Of a stretch of 64,000 nucleotides of DNA, positions 44,118-56,180 are shown piece after piece. Location: positions 1-64,000 of the forward strand of contig SADC01000151.1 of the NCBI GenBank assembly GCA_004194705.1, given 5' to 3'. The first letter of the stretch is position 1; the number at the start of each line of letters is the position of its first letter. The notes beneath the pieces were generated by a model. The model was not told where the DNA came from, ran no database searches, and worked only from the letters and a program-made list of their open reading frames with translations. The position numbers and the translations under genes were made by a program. Origin of the DNA: Ditylenchus dipsaci (lineage: Eukaryota > Nematoda > Chromadorea > Rhabditida > Anguinidae).

Positions 44118-45861
44118 ATGAATGGCCATGCAGATCAGAATATGGAGCACAAAGAGATCAGCCAAAAGCGACTGGAATCTGAGAAAAGACGCTTGAGCGA
44201 ATGGATGAAATGCGCCGAATGCAGGAACAAAGAAAGATGCAAATTTCATGTGCTTTACGTGCCATTGATTCTCCTGGAGCAGCTGCTGCTATGAAAAGAA
44301 AAAGTCGGAAAGTATTTAAATCTGAATCGGAGGAGGATGAAGAGGTATTTTTTGAATCATGTCGAGTTAACGTGTCTTGTAGAAAGACATCTCTCACTTT
44401 TTCATTTGTTTTCGATCTTTGTTATGAAATAAATTTATCAATTTTAGGATACCGTGCCAAAAAGGGCGAAGACTGAAGAAGCTATGCCGTCAACCCTGAA
44501 GCTGGTCAATGATGATGTTTATAAAAGGCCTGTCTTGGAAAAGTCGGATCCTGACACGTTCATGTGCAAGAAACTCTTTGGAGCTTTCGGAGAAGAAATG
44601 ATAAAAAAAGAAATGCACTTTGCTGATGATCGCTTCAGATTGGATGAGCGCTTTATTGAAGAAGATGAAAAACAGGTTAATTGATTTATAAAATTGATTT
44701 ATGAGAAACAGGTCAACTCTTTTTCAGGCTGATTCGGATGAAGAGCAACACCACAAGGAAAAGCTTAATGAACTCAGCATTCTTTCTCGAGTACTTGGCA
44801 AAGAAGTGAAAAGTTCCTTGAACACGCAGGCTCCCGTAAGCAGAAGACAGTCTGCCCCTTTACTCGATATGATCCGATGATCCCATTCATGTCAAGTGGC
44901 TGAAGGAGCAACAGGGCGAGAATACATCGGAAGATGTTGGCATTAGTACCGAAACTACAAAGATCAATGATATTGTTAAGGTTCGGCGTTGTAATATGCA
45001 AATGGTGCGTCAATTTAATTATATTTAGGGGGATTTAACAGAAGCGACGATAGAGGGAACTTTTTACAGTATGGATCCAGAGTTTGCTGAAGAGTTAAAG
45101 AAGAAAAACGGCAATTCAACATTCTTAATCTATTGAGTAGCTCTAAGTTCACATTTCAGGCAAAGCATCGGCAACAGAAAAAATGGTTCAGTTTTCTGTC
45201 TTTGATGGGTCGACCTGAGGCAGCTCCTGTTAAACCTGCGCCTAAAGTATCTCTGATTGATGGCCAGTCATCTGAGGATATTTCTCAAGTTAAAATGCCT
45301 GTTTTCTGGCAAGCACCTGAAGTAAGGTTTTAATTGGAGTTTTCCAATTGTTACATAGAAAATTTATTAACCAAGTTTAGGAGCCGTTAATTTGGTTAAA
45401 AGAAGTCTTGGAGAGGGGTGTTCTTGACCCTGAGGAAGCAGCGCATCCAATTTTCGCTGTGGACCATAAACAGGAAGAAATAAGGTCTGTCGTGGCGTCT
45501 TTTCGTAGACCAAAAAATGCCGAGCATCTCAGTGGATCCTGGAAGAAGACAAAAGAACATTTTGTCCAGGTTTGGTAATTAGCTTGCTGTCCTGCATTCT
45601 ATTTAATTTATTTCCAGCTAAGCAAGTCTCGGAAGAAGTTAGCAGTCAAAAACATCCAGGAGAAGCAATTCCGACCTCAGAAAACGGATGGCAGCAATGA
45701 TGTGCCCGAAAAGAAAAGCCTTCCAGTGCGTGTCCCAAACCAGACATTCCAATTGCTTCTGAGACGAGAAAAAGCCTAACTCTTTCGTTAGAAAGTCTGA
45801 GACAAGGGACTTGGATATAAAGCCTAAGAGAAAACGGAGACGAACAAAGAAAGACAGCTAA
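44118..45861 (+). CDS. NOL8-like nucleolar protein
   Basis: NOL8 is a nucleolar protein involved in ribosome production. Exons are 44118-44344, 44448-44675, 44728-44980, 45029-about 45113, then about 45160-45320, 45381-45570 and 45618-45861 (TAA at 45859-45861). The order of blocks fits the vertebrate C-terminal half: an acidic SESEEDEE segment, FADDRFRLDERFIEEDE, HHKEKLNELSILSRVLGKEV, FTRYDPDDP, an FSVFDG block, HPIFAVDHKQEEIRSVVASF and a Lys/Arg-rich tail ending KPKRKRRRTKKDS. The ATG at 44118 lies just 7 bp after a TTTTCAG acceptor, so it may follow a trans-splice or an upstream exon. No RRM, present at the N-terminus of vertebrate NOL8, is seen here. One-base breaks near 44,196, 44,865 and 45,215. 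AATAAA at 45,862-45,867 and 45,913-45,918. Confidence 0.75.
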
Positions 45862-45958
45862 ATAAAGCGTGTGGGCAACTTTTGTTGAGTTTGTTGTTAT
45901 TGTTGTCATTTAATAAAAGATTGGGTATACGGATTACGCGAAGAGGTTGAAATGAACG

Positions 45959-46155
45959 ACGTGCGACTCGCTACAAATTGTGACTCGCTACAGTTTTTTC
46001 AAATTGGCGCGTTTTGGTGCTCAGTCCGGGACACACGTTTGAGCCCGTCCTAACGTGCGCTGGCCTACCCCTGCCTAAGGCCTAAGTTAAAAAAGTTAAA
46101 AGAACGTGCAAAAAACAGTCAAAAATGAAATTAAAAAATTCGAAATTGTAGCGAG
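45959..46155. mobile_element. ACTCGCTACAATT-ended MITE
   Basis: The ends GTGCGACTCGCTACAAATTG and AATTGTAGCGAGTCGCAATT are complementary. A fragment recurs at about 57,980. Confidence 0.6.
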
Positions 46156-46164
46156 TCGCAATTT

Positions 46165-46335
46165 TACCGTTGAAATACCGTTGAATACCATGGGGGTTAA
46201 TTTTCAGCCCCTGAAAAATTTTGAGATTGTAAATCGAAAATGGCCTCAACTATGAAACCCTAGTCAAAAAATGAGAGGATGGGTATTATTAGAGGGTGGG
46301 GGTCCCCACTGGGGATTAATAGAGGTTATACGGTA
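46165..46335. mobile_element. TACCGTA-family MITE
   Basis: TACCGTTGAAATACCGTTG at the left and TAATAGAGGTTATACGGTA at the right, with a CCATGGGGGTTAATTTTCAG block as in 10,421-10,667 and 63,153-63,415. Worn copy. Confidence 0.6.
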
Positions 46336-46339
46336 GACC

Positions 46340-48580
46340 ATACACGAATTACTGCTCACTAGCTCGCGTGGGCCGGCTGCGCCGGGCCCTACGCTCGCGA
46401 ACGCGCTGCTTGATGCACCGCATCTCTATAACTCTTTTCAACTCAAAAAATCAAACTTTTTAACACTTAATACTTCTCGTATTCATATAATCAGCAAAAA
46501 TACTATCCACATAAATCGGCTCAAAATTTAATAACAAAATCGGCTCATCAAGCATACTGCTATATTCATCTGGCACACCCGCCTACTCACTCGCTCGGAG
46601 CAGTTTAACCTGACCCACCACTCAGGTAAACCTGACCCCCACCAGTCAATTCAGCTTGGGGGATCAAGGCGAAATTTTTTAAATTATTTTTTTAATTGTT
46701 TTTGAGATTTAAAAAAAATTAAAAAATTTTGCCTTGGTCCCCCAAGCTGAATTGACTGGTGGGGGTCAGGTTTACCTGAGTGGTGGGGTCAGGTTAAATT
46801 TAACCCACTCGCTCATCACTATTTTGGCATGCCGTCTCACTCTCCTAGCACGCTTACTCACTCTTCTGGATCGGGGGCTCGCCTACCGGCGGACAACCTC
46901 GCCTCTGTTAAAGCACAAAAAATAAAATTAAAAAACACTTTAACAATAATCAACTAACAGTCAATCAAGAATTAACTAAAAGAAATCCTAAAAAATCTAG
47001 ATCCGAAAAATCCGAAAATCCTAAATTAAACAAATTGTAATGTTAAAAAAAACAAAAAAGATTAAATTATTCCTACCTACTCTCATGGTACTCTGACCCA
47101 TTCCCCTGGCTCGCCTATCCACTGTCCTGGCTCACTCACTCACTTGGTACGCCTGCTCACTCTCCTGGCACTTTTACCTACTCCGGTGGTACCCCTACTC
47201 ACTCTCCAACTTGAACAATAATCAACTATCAGTCAATCAACAATTAACTACGACAAAAGAAACTAAAAAAATCAAATTTTGAAAAATTCATTGATCAGAT
47301 TTGATGTTTAAAAAGTTAAAAGAAACACATGGTGCACACCTACCCATTTAGGGCTGCAAAATAGTTGTAAAATTTCAAAAAAAAATCAAAAATCTCATTT
47401 ACAGAACATGTTGAACCATCGCCCACAATCCTGCCATTTATAAATCTTATAACTCTCTAAAACACGAACAATCAAAGTATTAAACACGCGATATCTATTT
47501 TTTCAAAATTTAGAAATTAAAAAAAAAACATAGTGCAAACCTACCCCTTTAGGGCTACAAAATGATCATAATATTATTAGAGTATCATCAATGGATCAGG
47601 CTAAACCATCGCCCACAAAGATGCCTTCACAAATCTCAAAATTCTGTGTAACACCACTCGCTGTCACGGTACCATTATCTTTTCTCCAGGTGCTGCTATG
47701 CACTCTCCTGGCACGCTACCTCAATATCCTGGTACCTTACCAACTCTCCAGATACCCCACCTACTCTCCAGGTGCCGCTATCAACTGTTCAGGTACCCTC
47801 ACCTTAGCAAAACTAAATATTCAAAATTTTAAAAACAAAGGAAAATATAAAAACAAAAGAAATACCACGTCTCCTGTCTGTCTCCTTGCACCTACCCACT
47901 CCCCTGACTCCCTTATCCCCTCCTGGTATTACTCACTCTCCAGGTACCCTCACTCCCTTTCCAGGTACTCTTACTTCCTCTCCAGGTACGCTTACTCCCT
48001 CTCCAGTACCCTCACTCCCTCTCCAGTACCCTTACTCCCTCTCCAGATACGCTTACTCCTCTCTAGGTACCCTTACTTCCTCTCCATTACCCTTACTCCC
48101 TCTGGTTACACCCTCTCTCCAGCTTGGAGAGAGCTATCTTTTGGTATATGACGTTCTTTGATACGTGACGGAGCGGTCGTGTCGTTCCCGTGTCAGTATC
48201 TTTTAGTTACCCCTACTAACTCTCCAGGTACCTCTACTTCTCTCCAGGTACTCCTATCGATTCTCCAGATACCCTTACTAACTTTCCAGGTACCCCTATC
48301 GACTCTTCAGGTACACTTACTAACTCTCCAGGTACCCTACTCCCATTCCAGATACCTCTACTTCCTCTCCAGCACCCCTACTAACTCTCCAGGTTCCCCT
48401 ACTCTCTTTCTAGCTACCCTACCCACTCTCCTGTTACCCCTCCCCCTCCCGTACTCACTTTCCCGGCATACCTACCCACACTTGGTATTCCTTGCCTGCC
48501 TACTCAACTGGCAAGGCTACCTAATTTTCTGGTTCACCCACTCACTTTGCGGCCTACTTGCTTTCTTGAAAACCCTACAG
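46340..48580. repeat. Degenerate minisatellite, ACTCTCCAGGTACCCTT units
   Basis: Units of about 24 bp such as CTCTCCAGGTACCCTTACTC, densest at 47,690-48,560 and sparser with CTCCTGGCACGCC at 46,830-47,220. The palindromic MITE at 46,609-46,793 interrupts it. Open frames of up to 186 codons run through it but are pure Ser/Arg/Tyr or Thr/Pro low complexity and exist in several frames, so I do not call a gene. Confidence 0.7.
46609..46793. mobile_element. TTAA-flanked palindromic MITE
   Basis: The arms CCTGACCCACCACTCAGGTA and complement meet around 46,695. TTAA on both flanks (46,605-46,608 and 46,794-46,797). Confidence 0.75.
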
Positions 48581-48599
48581 ACAAAAATTTGAATAAATA

Positions 48600-49430
48600 A
48601 CAGCTCAAAAACAGTATTATATTATTATACGACTTCCCTCTCGAGACAAAAAAAAGAAAAATTCAAAAGTCCCAAAGAAGGCCAATTTTAAATTCCTCTA
48701 AATGACCACCTCCCTAAAAGCGTCCATATCCCGGGTTCGGTCGTTATTTTTCACCGATCCTAAACGAAAGCTGAGATTTTGGGCTACATTTTAAGAGTGG
48801 GCCAAAAAATTTCGCTTACAACAGTTCCGAGATTTTGACTCTTCTACGAAAAAAACGACAATTTGCTCACTAAACCCAAAAATTAAAACTAAAAAAAATC
48901 TCAAAACCAATATCCAAAACAACCATTCTACTCCTGAGATCCTCAGCTTCCATTTAAAAAAAAATTGACCAAAACCCAAACAAAACACTCCAAAAAACCA
49001 AAAACATCAATTGTCCGCAAACAAAACAGCTCTAATACTATATAGGAGATATGGAGGTGAAGTGTTTTTCATTGTGGACACACTTTTCTCTCATTCGAAC
49101 CTCTTCATGGATTTTGAGTATTTTTTGCTAACATCATTTCATTCTTTCAATTTCAAATGTTTTCTAAGATATGACATTCTATTTTTAAAATATATTTTGC
49201 ATTATAGCCATGGTAAAATCCCAGCTGTCAGCCACCGGCACTGGGGGGGGAGTGTCGTATTTTTCATTTATTTAAAATAGTGTATAAACGACTCCGAGTA
49301 ATTTTTATATGCTTGAACCAAAAAAGCTATCATCTAACACGTTCCCACATCAAACGTTAATTTTTCGCAAAAAAACTTTTTAGTCAAAATTTGACTTTTC
49401 GCCTCGAGGACCACGGCAAAGCATTTTAAA
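48600..49430. other. Intergenic, nothing recognised
   Basis: AT-rich, no gene and no repeat boundary that I could define. Confidence 0.4.
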
Positions 49431-49439
49431 GAGGTGCCT

Positions 49440-49640
49440 AGACACGCCAAAAAGATGGGATTTGAACATAGTTTTATTGACTGGGGCGTACCGCATAAAG
49501 AAACTCTGGTATGCATGCTTTTTATGCATCCAGAGTCACTCTCGAGTGATTTGCGTTTAAGGTACGTGGGTGTGCACACCTCAACTCCAAGCCCCCAAGC
49601 CTCTTGCGCCCCCAAAGGGGTTGGGATGGCCGACCGCCCC
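49440..49640. repeat. Fragment of the 42,953-43,589 foldback family
   Basis: Shares TACCGCATAAAG, CATCCAGAGTCACT, ACTCCAAGCCCCC and a GCGCCCCCAAAGGGG stretch with 32.6 and 53.0 kb. Confidence 0.6.
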
Positions 49641-50720
49641 CCAACCGGACAAAAAAGATTTTAAAAGTATTTGTCGCGCGACAAAGACGTTTTTTAAAAG
49701 TATTTGTCGTGCGACAAAACATTTTTTAACATAACTGGTGACCATAAAGTTCGGAATGGACTTTTGAACTAATTTTTAGCAATAAATTTATTCCCCAAAA
49801 TATTCCAAACATAGGGTTTTGTAGCCCTAAGTGTCCTCTTTCAAATGGCATATTACACTTAGCTTGATTATTTTGGATAGGTCACCATTTGGCTCCAAAC
49901 ACCTGTGAGGTCATTTTGAGAAGTTGACACGAATTTTCATCACTTTAAGTGATCAAAGTTTTTTTGAATCTCGAGCGTCATGGCATTATCTTATCAGTAT
50001 GTTGTAGCGCAGCTCAAGAGCTACAAAACCCTCGTTACAGAATGATCTTTTGATATCTGAGTGTTGAGATATGACCTTTTGGAAAAAATTGATTTCTTGA
50101 AAAAATGACCGAAACCCAAGTTTTTGCCAATTTTTCGGATTTTGGTCATTTTTTCAAGAAATCAATTTTTTCAAAAGGTCATATCTCAACACTCAGATAT
50201 CAAAAGATCATTCTGTAACGAGGGTTTTGTAGCTCTTGAGCTGCGCTACAACATACTGATAAGATAATGCCATGACGCTCGAGATTCAAAAAAACTTTGA
50301 TCACTTAAAGTGATGAAATTCGTGTCAACTTCTCAAAATGACCTCACAGGTGTTTGGAGCCAAATGGTGACCTATCCAAAATAATCAAGCTAAGTGTAAT
50401 ATGCCATTTGAAAGAGGACACTTAGGGCTACAAACCCTATGTTTGGAATATTTTTGGGGAATAAATTTTATTGCTAGAAATTAGTTCAAAAGTCCATTCC
50501 GAACTTTATGGTCACCAGTTATTTTGTCGCGCGACGAAAAAGACTTTTTTATTTGGTAGATTCGAGCGAAACAGCCGAATTCACCGATAAAAAGTATTTT
50601 TTGTTACGCGACAAAATATATAAAATCTTTTTTGTCGCGCGACAAAACATAAACGACAAAAAAGGAAAAAGTCTTTTTGTCGCGCGACAAATATTTTTTA
50701 AAACTTTTTTGTCCGGTGCC
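49641..50720. mobile_element. TTGTCGCGCGACAA array element with a nested foldback
   Basis: The outer ends are CCGGACAAAAAAG and CTTTTTTGTCCGG. The body is an array of the palindrome TTGTCGCGCGACAA (left 49,670-49,720, right 50,524-50,695), split by the palindrome at 49,734-50,519. Confidence 0.7.
49734..50519. mobile_element. 786-bp TA-flanked foldback palindrome
   Basis: The arms of about 370 bp start ACTGGTGACCATAAAGTTCG and end with the complement; the loop is at about 50,125. TA on both flanks (49,732-49,733 and 50,520-50,521). Tc1/mariner type by target site. Confidence 0.85.
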
Positions 50721-51330
50721 GTTTTTTACATAGATCTTATATGAGTAGGGATGAATTAGGGATAATCAAGTAGACTGAACGGTAAAAACTAGGTGGTCGA
50801 TCTCAGAAGTTGGTTAAATAGTCACAATTACACTGATAAGGTACTACTCGATAAATTCAATTCGAAATTTAAATATAAACTCAAAGAAGAATTCTACTTA
50901 GCCCTACTTAGCCCCAAGGCTAATTGTGATCAACGCAGATTGCTTTTAAATGGTTGCACGGCATTTAGTTTAAAAGGCTTGTCAAGTATATCCGTACATT
51001 AGAAAAAATTACTATTCTGCAGTGTCCTCAACTTCAACACTAATGTAACATTACCCAGCACGTGCTCAATATTTTTTATGTCGTTCTACCGGTGTAGGGC
51101 GTTTTATCCAAAAGATCATCTTTTCGCAAAAAAATTCGTCTATGCGCACTGAAGGCGTACTTCGGACACCAGAAATTTCGTGTTACAAAATCTTATCCCA
51201 ACGAGGAATCTTTTTACAAGCGGCTGGTTTTCAGACTAAAGAACAAATTCGAGAAAAGAGCTTTATTCTAAAGTAAATCGACTAGGGCAATCAGGATGAT
51301 GAGTATACAACGGCAGGGTGGATCTCTTTA

Positions 51331-53809
51331 TTACTGTTGCTGCTTGAACAGTCGAACCCTTAATGCGGATGCTTTCTTCTGTTGGATTTCGTTCATCTGG
51401 GTGGAGAGCAGATCAGCATGAGTTTTCAAACCTTCCATCTACAAATCTACAAACGTTTGCTTACAAGTTATTAAAATCCAGGAAACAAACCTCAATGCTT
51501 AGCTGCGATTTTCCGCCTTCAAGACATCGTTCTCGCGTTTCACTTCTTTCAACTCGCGGCTCTGAGACTTAAGCAATTCTTGGCACCTCTGAACTTCTTC
51601 CTCCAATAACTGACAGCGACTCTCACTATTTGCTAGCTAAAGTAAAGATTGTAATGCTTTCAATTACGGCAAATTCAGTACCTTGTTTTTGTAATGATCA
51701 GAACTACCCTTGCATGACTTTAGTTGGGCATCCGCAGCCTTATACACCTGCGAAATTCGTTTTGCTGATTAATGCTTTCTTTAAGCTGTTCTTGCAGTGC
51801 GGCACATTCGCTCTCACATTGTTCCAGCTAAAAATAACAGATAATAAATAAAACTTTGCAAATACACAAATGACGACGTACATCTTCCACAAATTTCTGA
51901 TTGTCGTCAGTGATTTCCTGTAGTTCCGCTAGCTGACTTTTGTAGGAAGCTGACACCGACTAAATATTTAAAATGAAAACAACAAATGGAGAAAATATCA
52001 AACAGACCCTCAAATCAGCCTCTAGGGTTTCCGCTTCTTCACTAGCGTGTTTAGCTTCAGCTGCCCTGTTTCTCACCTCATCCATCAACTAAAATACGAC
52101 CACATCATTAAACAAACCCAAATGAAAGTGTGACCTCATCATTCTTATCGTGTAATTCTTGGATCATAAGAGCCGATTGCTCTTTGTGAACCCTAAGTTC
52201 TTCGCGCATTCTTTTGTACTCCCAAAATATTATAGATAGAGGATATGATAAACTAGCTAGAAGGCACCATTGCTAAACTCACGTTTTGAAGATTCTCAAA
52301 TTGCTTTTTGACCAATGGGATTTCTTCGCAACGTTGCTATAAAGTGCATAAGTTAGACATGTTTACACAGATTATACCACCTTGTACTTCTCGATGAACT
52401 GTATTAGATGGGCGTTTAGTTGGTCTCCTTGCACCTTCTTCAATTCCAGAGACATCATGCACATATCCTTGAAATCACTGCGAGTGACAAGTTCGAATCT
52501 AATAAGCAAGCATGCGCGCTTAACTAAAATCAGGCTCAACCAAAATTTCAAACCCACTTGCAGGAACTCTTGTTTTTGTCAGCATGTTCCGACAGCGTGC
52601 AATTAATGAACTTCATGTTGTCTTGGCGCAAATCTTTGACGAATGAGACTATTTTCTTGGGTGCTTGATCTATGCTGAATGTGAAGTGCTGTCGCTGTTT
52701 CAGATCATTGAACCTTGAATGGGAAAAAGCACCATGGTAGAGAAAGTCGACGTTTTGCTCATCGTAGATCTCCACCTCGAACCCCTGAAAATGACAGTCG
52801 TGATTGATAGTTGAAAGACGAAATTAATTGCTATTTAAAGTACCATTGCCGTCTCGGTAGCGGTCAATTTTCGCCGACAGTTTTCCGCCGACAAATTTAC
52901 CGCCGACCAATTTTCTGCCGTCAATTTTCCGCCGCCATGTTTTTGGTACTTGAAGACCCGAAAGTGAGATTTGAACACAGTTTGGTTAACTGGGGCCTAC
53001 CGCATAAAGCACTCTGGTATGCATAAATTTTTAATGCATCCAGAGTCACTTTCGAGTGATTTGTGTCTAAGGTATGTGGGTGTGCGCATCTCAACTCCAA
53101 GCCCCAAGCAACCTGCGCCCCCGAAGAGGGCGCAGGGGGCTTGAGAGTTAGAGATGGGCGCACACACTTACCTTAGACATGATTCCGATCAAGACTCATG
53201 ATCAAAAATGCATTCAGAGGCTGTTTTTGCCCACCTTCAGTTACCAAAACAGGGTAAAAAATATGAGGTGAAATTTTCTTCGCGGTGAAATTTCGGCGGA
53301 AAATTGGTCGGCTAAAATCGTCGCGGTGGAAATTGCCGGCAGAAAATTGACGGCGGGAAATTGTCGTGTACACTTGCCGTCTCCGACAACAGTTGTCCCC
53401 GCCAATTCAAAAAAATTTCCTAGTCATTGATCTTCTGTACGGATTGTTTCACTTGGTTCTAACACAACTTAACCTAAAATAAAATTCTAGGCCTTGTTTT
53501 GTTAGAAAACAAGCTGGAAAATCCGTACAGAAGTTCAATGATCAGGCGAAATTTTTTTTAATTGGCGGGGGCAATCCAGAATGCGTGGCCATGGCCCTTT
53601 AAAGACAAAATGTTTGCCTTTTGTATGTCTCCAGAATCGGTGGTTATCTCAGCATGATTTTTTTAGAGATGGTTGTAGCACTAAAAAGTGGATAATTAAT
53701 CAAACAGATTTTGAAATAGTTATTCAAATGCTTACCTGCACAAAGAATCACTAGCGGAAGTATTAATACAGGCGCTGATTTCCTCATCGAAAACCTTCTC
53801 CTTAGACAT
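51331..53809 (-). CDS. SAS-6 centriole cartwheel protein
   Basis: SAS-6 builds the nine-fold cartwheel that starts a new centriole. Its N-terminal head dimerises, then a long coiled coil follows. Exons with located boundaries: 53736-53809 (ATG at 53807-53809), 52558-52784, 52381-52498, 52283-52336. Then coiled-coil exons at about 52137-52230, 52018-52090, 51895-51960, 51745-51835, 51480-51620, and a last exon ending TAA at 51331-51333. Head motifs: FEVEIYDEQNVDFLYHGAFS, NDLKQRQHFTFSIDQAPKKI and FKDMCMMSLELKKVQG, in the order of vertebrate SAS-6. Coiled-coil heptads: EYKRMREELRVHKEQSALMI and EVRNRAAEAKHASEEAETLE. The first junction is off by one base, or an exon is missed in the transposon-filled intron (52.8-53.7 kb). 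Confidence 0.88.
52856..53373. mobile_element. Array-ended element in the first SAS-6 intron
   Basis: The arms are arrays of TTTTCCGCCGACAA-type units (52,865-52,935) and complements (53,285-53,365). Flanked by TTGCCGTCTC on both sides (52,846-52,855 and 53,374-53,383), a 10-bp direct repeat. The middle is a fragment of the 42,953-43,589 foldback family. Confidence 0.75.
53388..53606. mobile_element. AATTCAAAA-family palindromic MITE
   Basis: The arms CCCCGCCAATTCAAAAAAAT and complement, with TTCTGTACGGATT / AATCCGTACAGAA inside. The cleanest copy of the family. The right tail ends GGCCATGGCCCTTTAAAG. Confidence 0.75.
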
Positions 53810-54138
53810 CAGCTTGTATGAATAGATAAGCGTAAAGATAAACGATTCTAAAAATCAAACTAACGTACAAGTCAAAATTTTATGACAAAAATGATAGAGT
53901 CAAAGTTCGCGAGCACTCGACTAGAAATTCTGACTACTTAACTTTTATTTCAACTTTTTAAATAATGAAGCCACTGCAATGCGCAGCCCTTATTTTTTTA
54001 ACCAAAAGTCCGAAATCGAATACTATCAAACATGTGGCATTTATTTCCATAAATGTGCAGCAATAGTTTGATTATAGGAATTTTTAAACGTAAATTTTGG
54101 CGCCTTTTATTTTTTTTTAGAATGAGCAGCATCAGTTA

Positions 54139-54305
54139 GGCTAGGATACATTTGGCAAAAACAAAACTTGGCAAAATTGAAGAATGGCAGAACGAAACGG
54201 ACAATACTATTTTCTCCGACTAAAACACTTTTTTCCCGACTAAAAACTTTTTTCCGACTAAAACTCTTTTTCTCCGACTAAATACTTTTTTTCCGACTAA
54301 TTCAC
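54139..54305. repeat. Lone end of the 142-2374 family plus a CCGACTAA array
   Basis: GGCTAGGATACATTTGGC at 54,139 is the same terminus as the element at 142. It is followed at 54,206-54,303 by units of TTTTTCTCCGACTAAAAC. Confidence 0.65.
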
Positions 54306-55464
54306 GGTAAAATATCAACTGGCAACCAATTCAACTGGCAACCTTTTTCAATTTTATTAAAGGGGTGTTGAAAATCATAATGCGATTTTTTTTGAACTCT
54401 CAGGTTCAAATCCCCTGGGTGCATACCTTTTTTATCTTCTTTAATTTACAAGTTTGTAGTCAAAATGATCCTCATACTCTTGGCTATCCAACAAAATAAT
54501 TAGATCGTGATTTCAAAATTCCTGTAACTGATTTGCAGGCTAAGACCTGCTAAATTTACAAAATTCGTTCGTTCGGGGGGTTTTTCTTTGATTGGCTTGA
54601 TTTATGTTTTCCTACCTTTTTCTACAAGTCACGCGTACCAAAATGTGGCTAAGATTCTAGGCTTTCATTTGAGCTATCAAACAGAGAAAAAGTCAGTAAA
54701 AAGTTAAAACGAGGACTCAAAAAGATTGGACCATGTACCCTTCTATGCCATTCTACTTGACTATGCCAGAACTTTTTCGTATTATTTTGAAAGTGACGTT
54801 TTTTTTGGAATATTGATTTAAATGATCATTTACAACCTTATCCTCAAAATGTAGCTCTGCTTCCTACCGGCATTTCCGGCATGCGGTTGTATAAATGCAT
54901 GTAAATTAAATTTGCAAAAAGTCAGTTTCGAAATAATACCAAATCTTACTCGTCAAAAGTACTCATGTCTTCCTTAGTCAAACCTTTACTAGCTACCTAA
55001 GTTTTTCTGCAGAGATTTTGGTGTGAAAATATTCTTAGCTGATTCCTCATGAAATCGTGACTCCAGAAAGTTACTAAATGCGTCTAAAAAAACAAAATGG
55101 GTAAAGGTTTAGGCAATATAAAGCTAAGTGAGCATCATTTTGGTTGATTCCCTTTCATTTTGATGGTAATTTGCTTGAAATCGCAAAATTGGGGGAGTAA
55201 TTGACAGCAAATTAGCGCTGGAAATGTTTGCAATCGATTGCTCAATAGTTTTTGGCCCTAATTGTTAATGAACTTACTAAAATGTACGGTGAAAAATAAG
55301 TTATGCATCCACTGGGAATCGAAGCTGAGAGATCAAAATATTCGCATTATGATTTGCAACCCCCTTTAAAACATTGAAAAAGGTTGCCAGTTCATAGATG
55401 CGAGTTAAATTGGTTGCCAGTTGATAGTTGCCAGTTAAATTGGTTGCCAGTTGATGGTCGTTCC
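54306..55464. mobile_element. Array-ended DNA transposon (TTGGTTGCCAGTTGAT family)
   Basis: The left starts GGTAAAATATCAACTGGCAA and the right ends GTTGCCAGTTGATGGTCG then TTCC. The flanks TAATTCAC (54,298-54,305) and TGATTCAC (55,465-55,472) are a 7-of-8 duplication. Both inner arms carry a tRNA B-box-like AGGTTCAAATCCC or its worn complement. No transposase found. Confidence 0.8.
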
Positions 55465-55904
55465 TGATTCACTTCTTTTTCCGACTAATTTTCTTTTTTC
55501 TCCGACTAATTTCTCGTTTGTTTACCGTATTTCCTCTAGTTACCGCCCCGGGTCTATTTCACTAATTGAAGATTGGGAAAGTTTCCATGGAAAATTGGAA
55601 AATGGAAAGTGGAAAATGGAAAGTGATAATTTTCTGTTTCACTAAGTGAAAAATGGAAATGGAAAGTGAAAATGGAAAGTGAAACTTTCCATTTTTCTGT
55701 TTCACTAAAAAAAATTCCACTTTCCATTTTCCAATTTACCATGAAAAATGGAAAATTTTCCATAAAATAATTTTCACATGAAAAGTCGAATTAAGTCATT
55801 TTTCTGTGCCACGAGCCCAGTAATCAGGGTACAAACACACAATCGACCAAAATTAGTATTAATATCAAATCGTTGACACGTCTAATAGATTACTGAATTT
55901 TCGG

Positions 55905-56180
55905 GTGGTTCACTTGGATATCCCCCACCCTAACCCAATTCTGGATAGGTACCTCCTTGTCAGGTGAGTGTCCACCTGGATGGCCCAAAAATGGAAGTAA
56001 AAAAAATAAAGTTTACACTTAGTGGGACTAGAACCAGTAACCTCGGTGACGGCAACCCCTCCCCAATTTAGACTGGGTGGTAGACCACTTGGTTTCCCGG
56101 TGGTCCACTTGGATATCCATGTAAATCGCCAATCCAAAATTTTGAGGTCACAGGCTCGAATTCTGGGGTGTAGTAACAAT
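55905..56180 (-). repeat. tRNA-like SINE segments
   Basis: On minus: CCAAGTGGTCTACCACCCAG (A-box-like) and TACTGGTTCTAGTCCCACTA (B-box). A second B-box-like GGCTCGAATTC lies on + at 56,152. Stems are poor, so a SINE rather than a tRNA gene. Confidence 0.5.

Noticed and set aside
47591..48592. Two long frames of 186 and 144 codons
   Set aside because: Low-complexity readings of a 24-bp minisatellite present in several frames, with no conserved domain.
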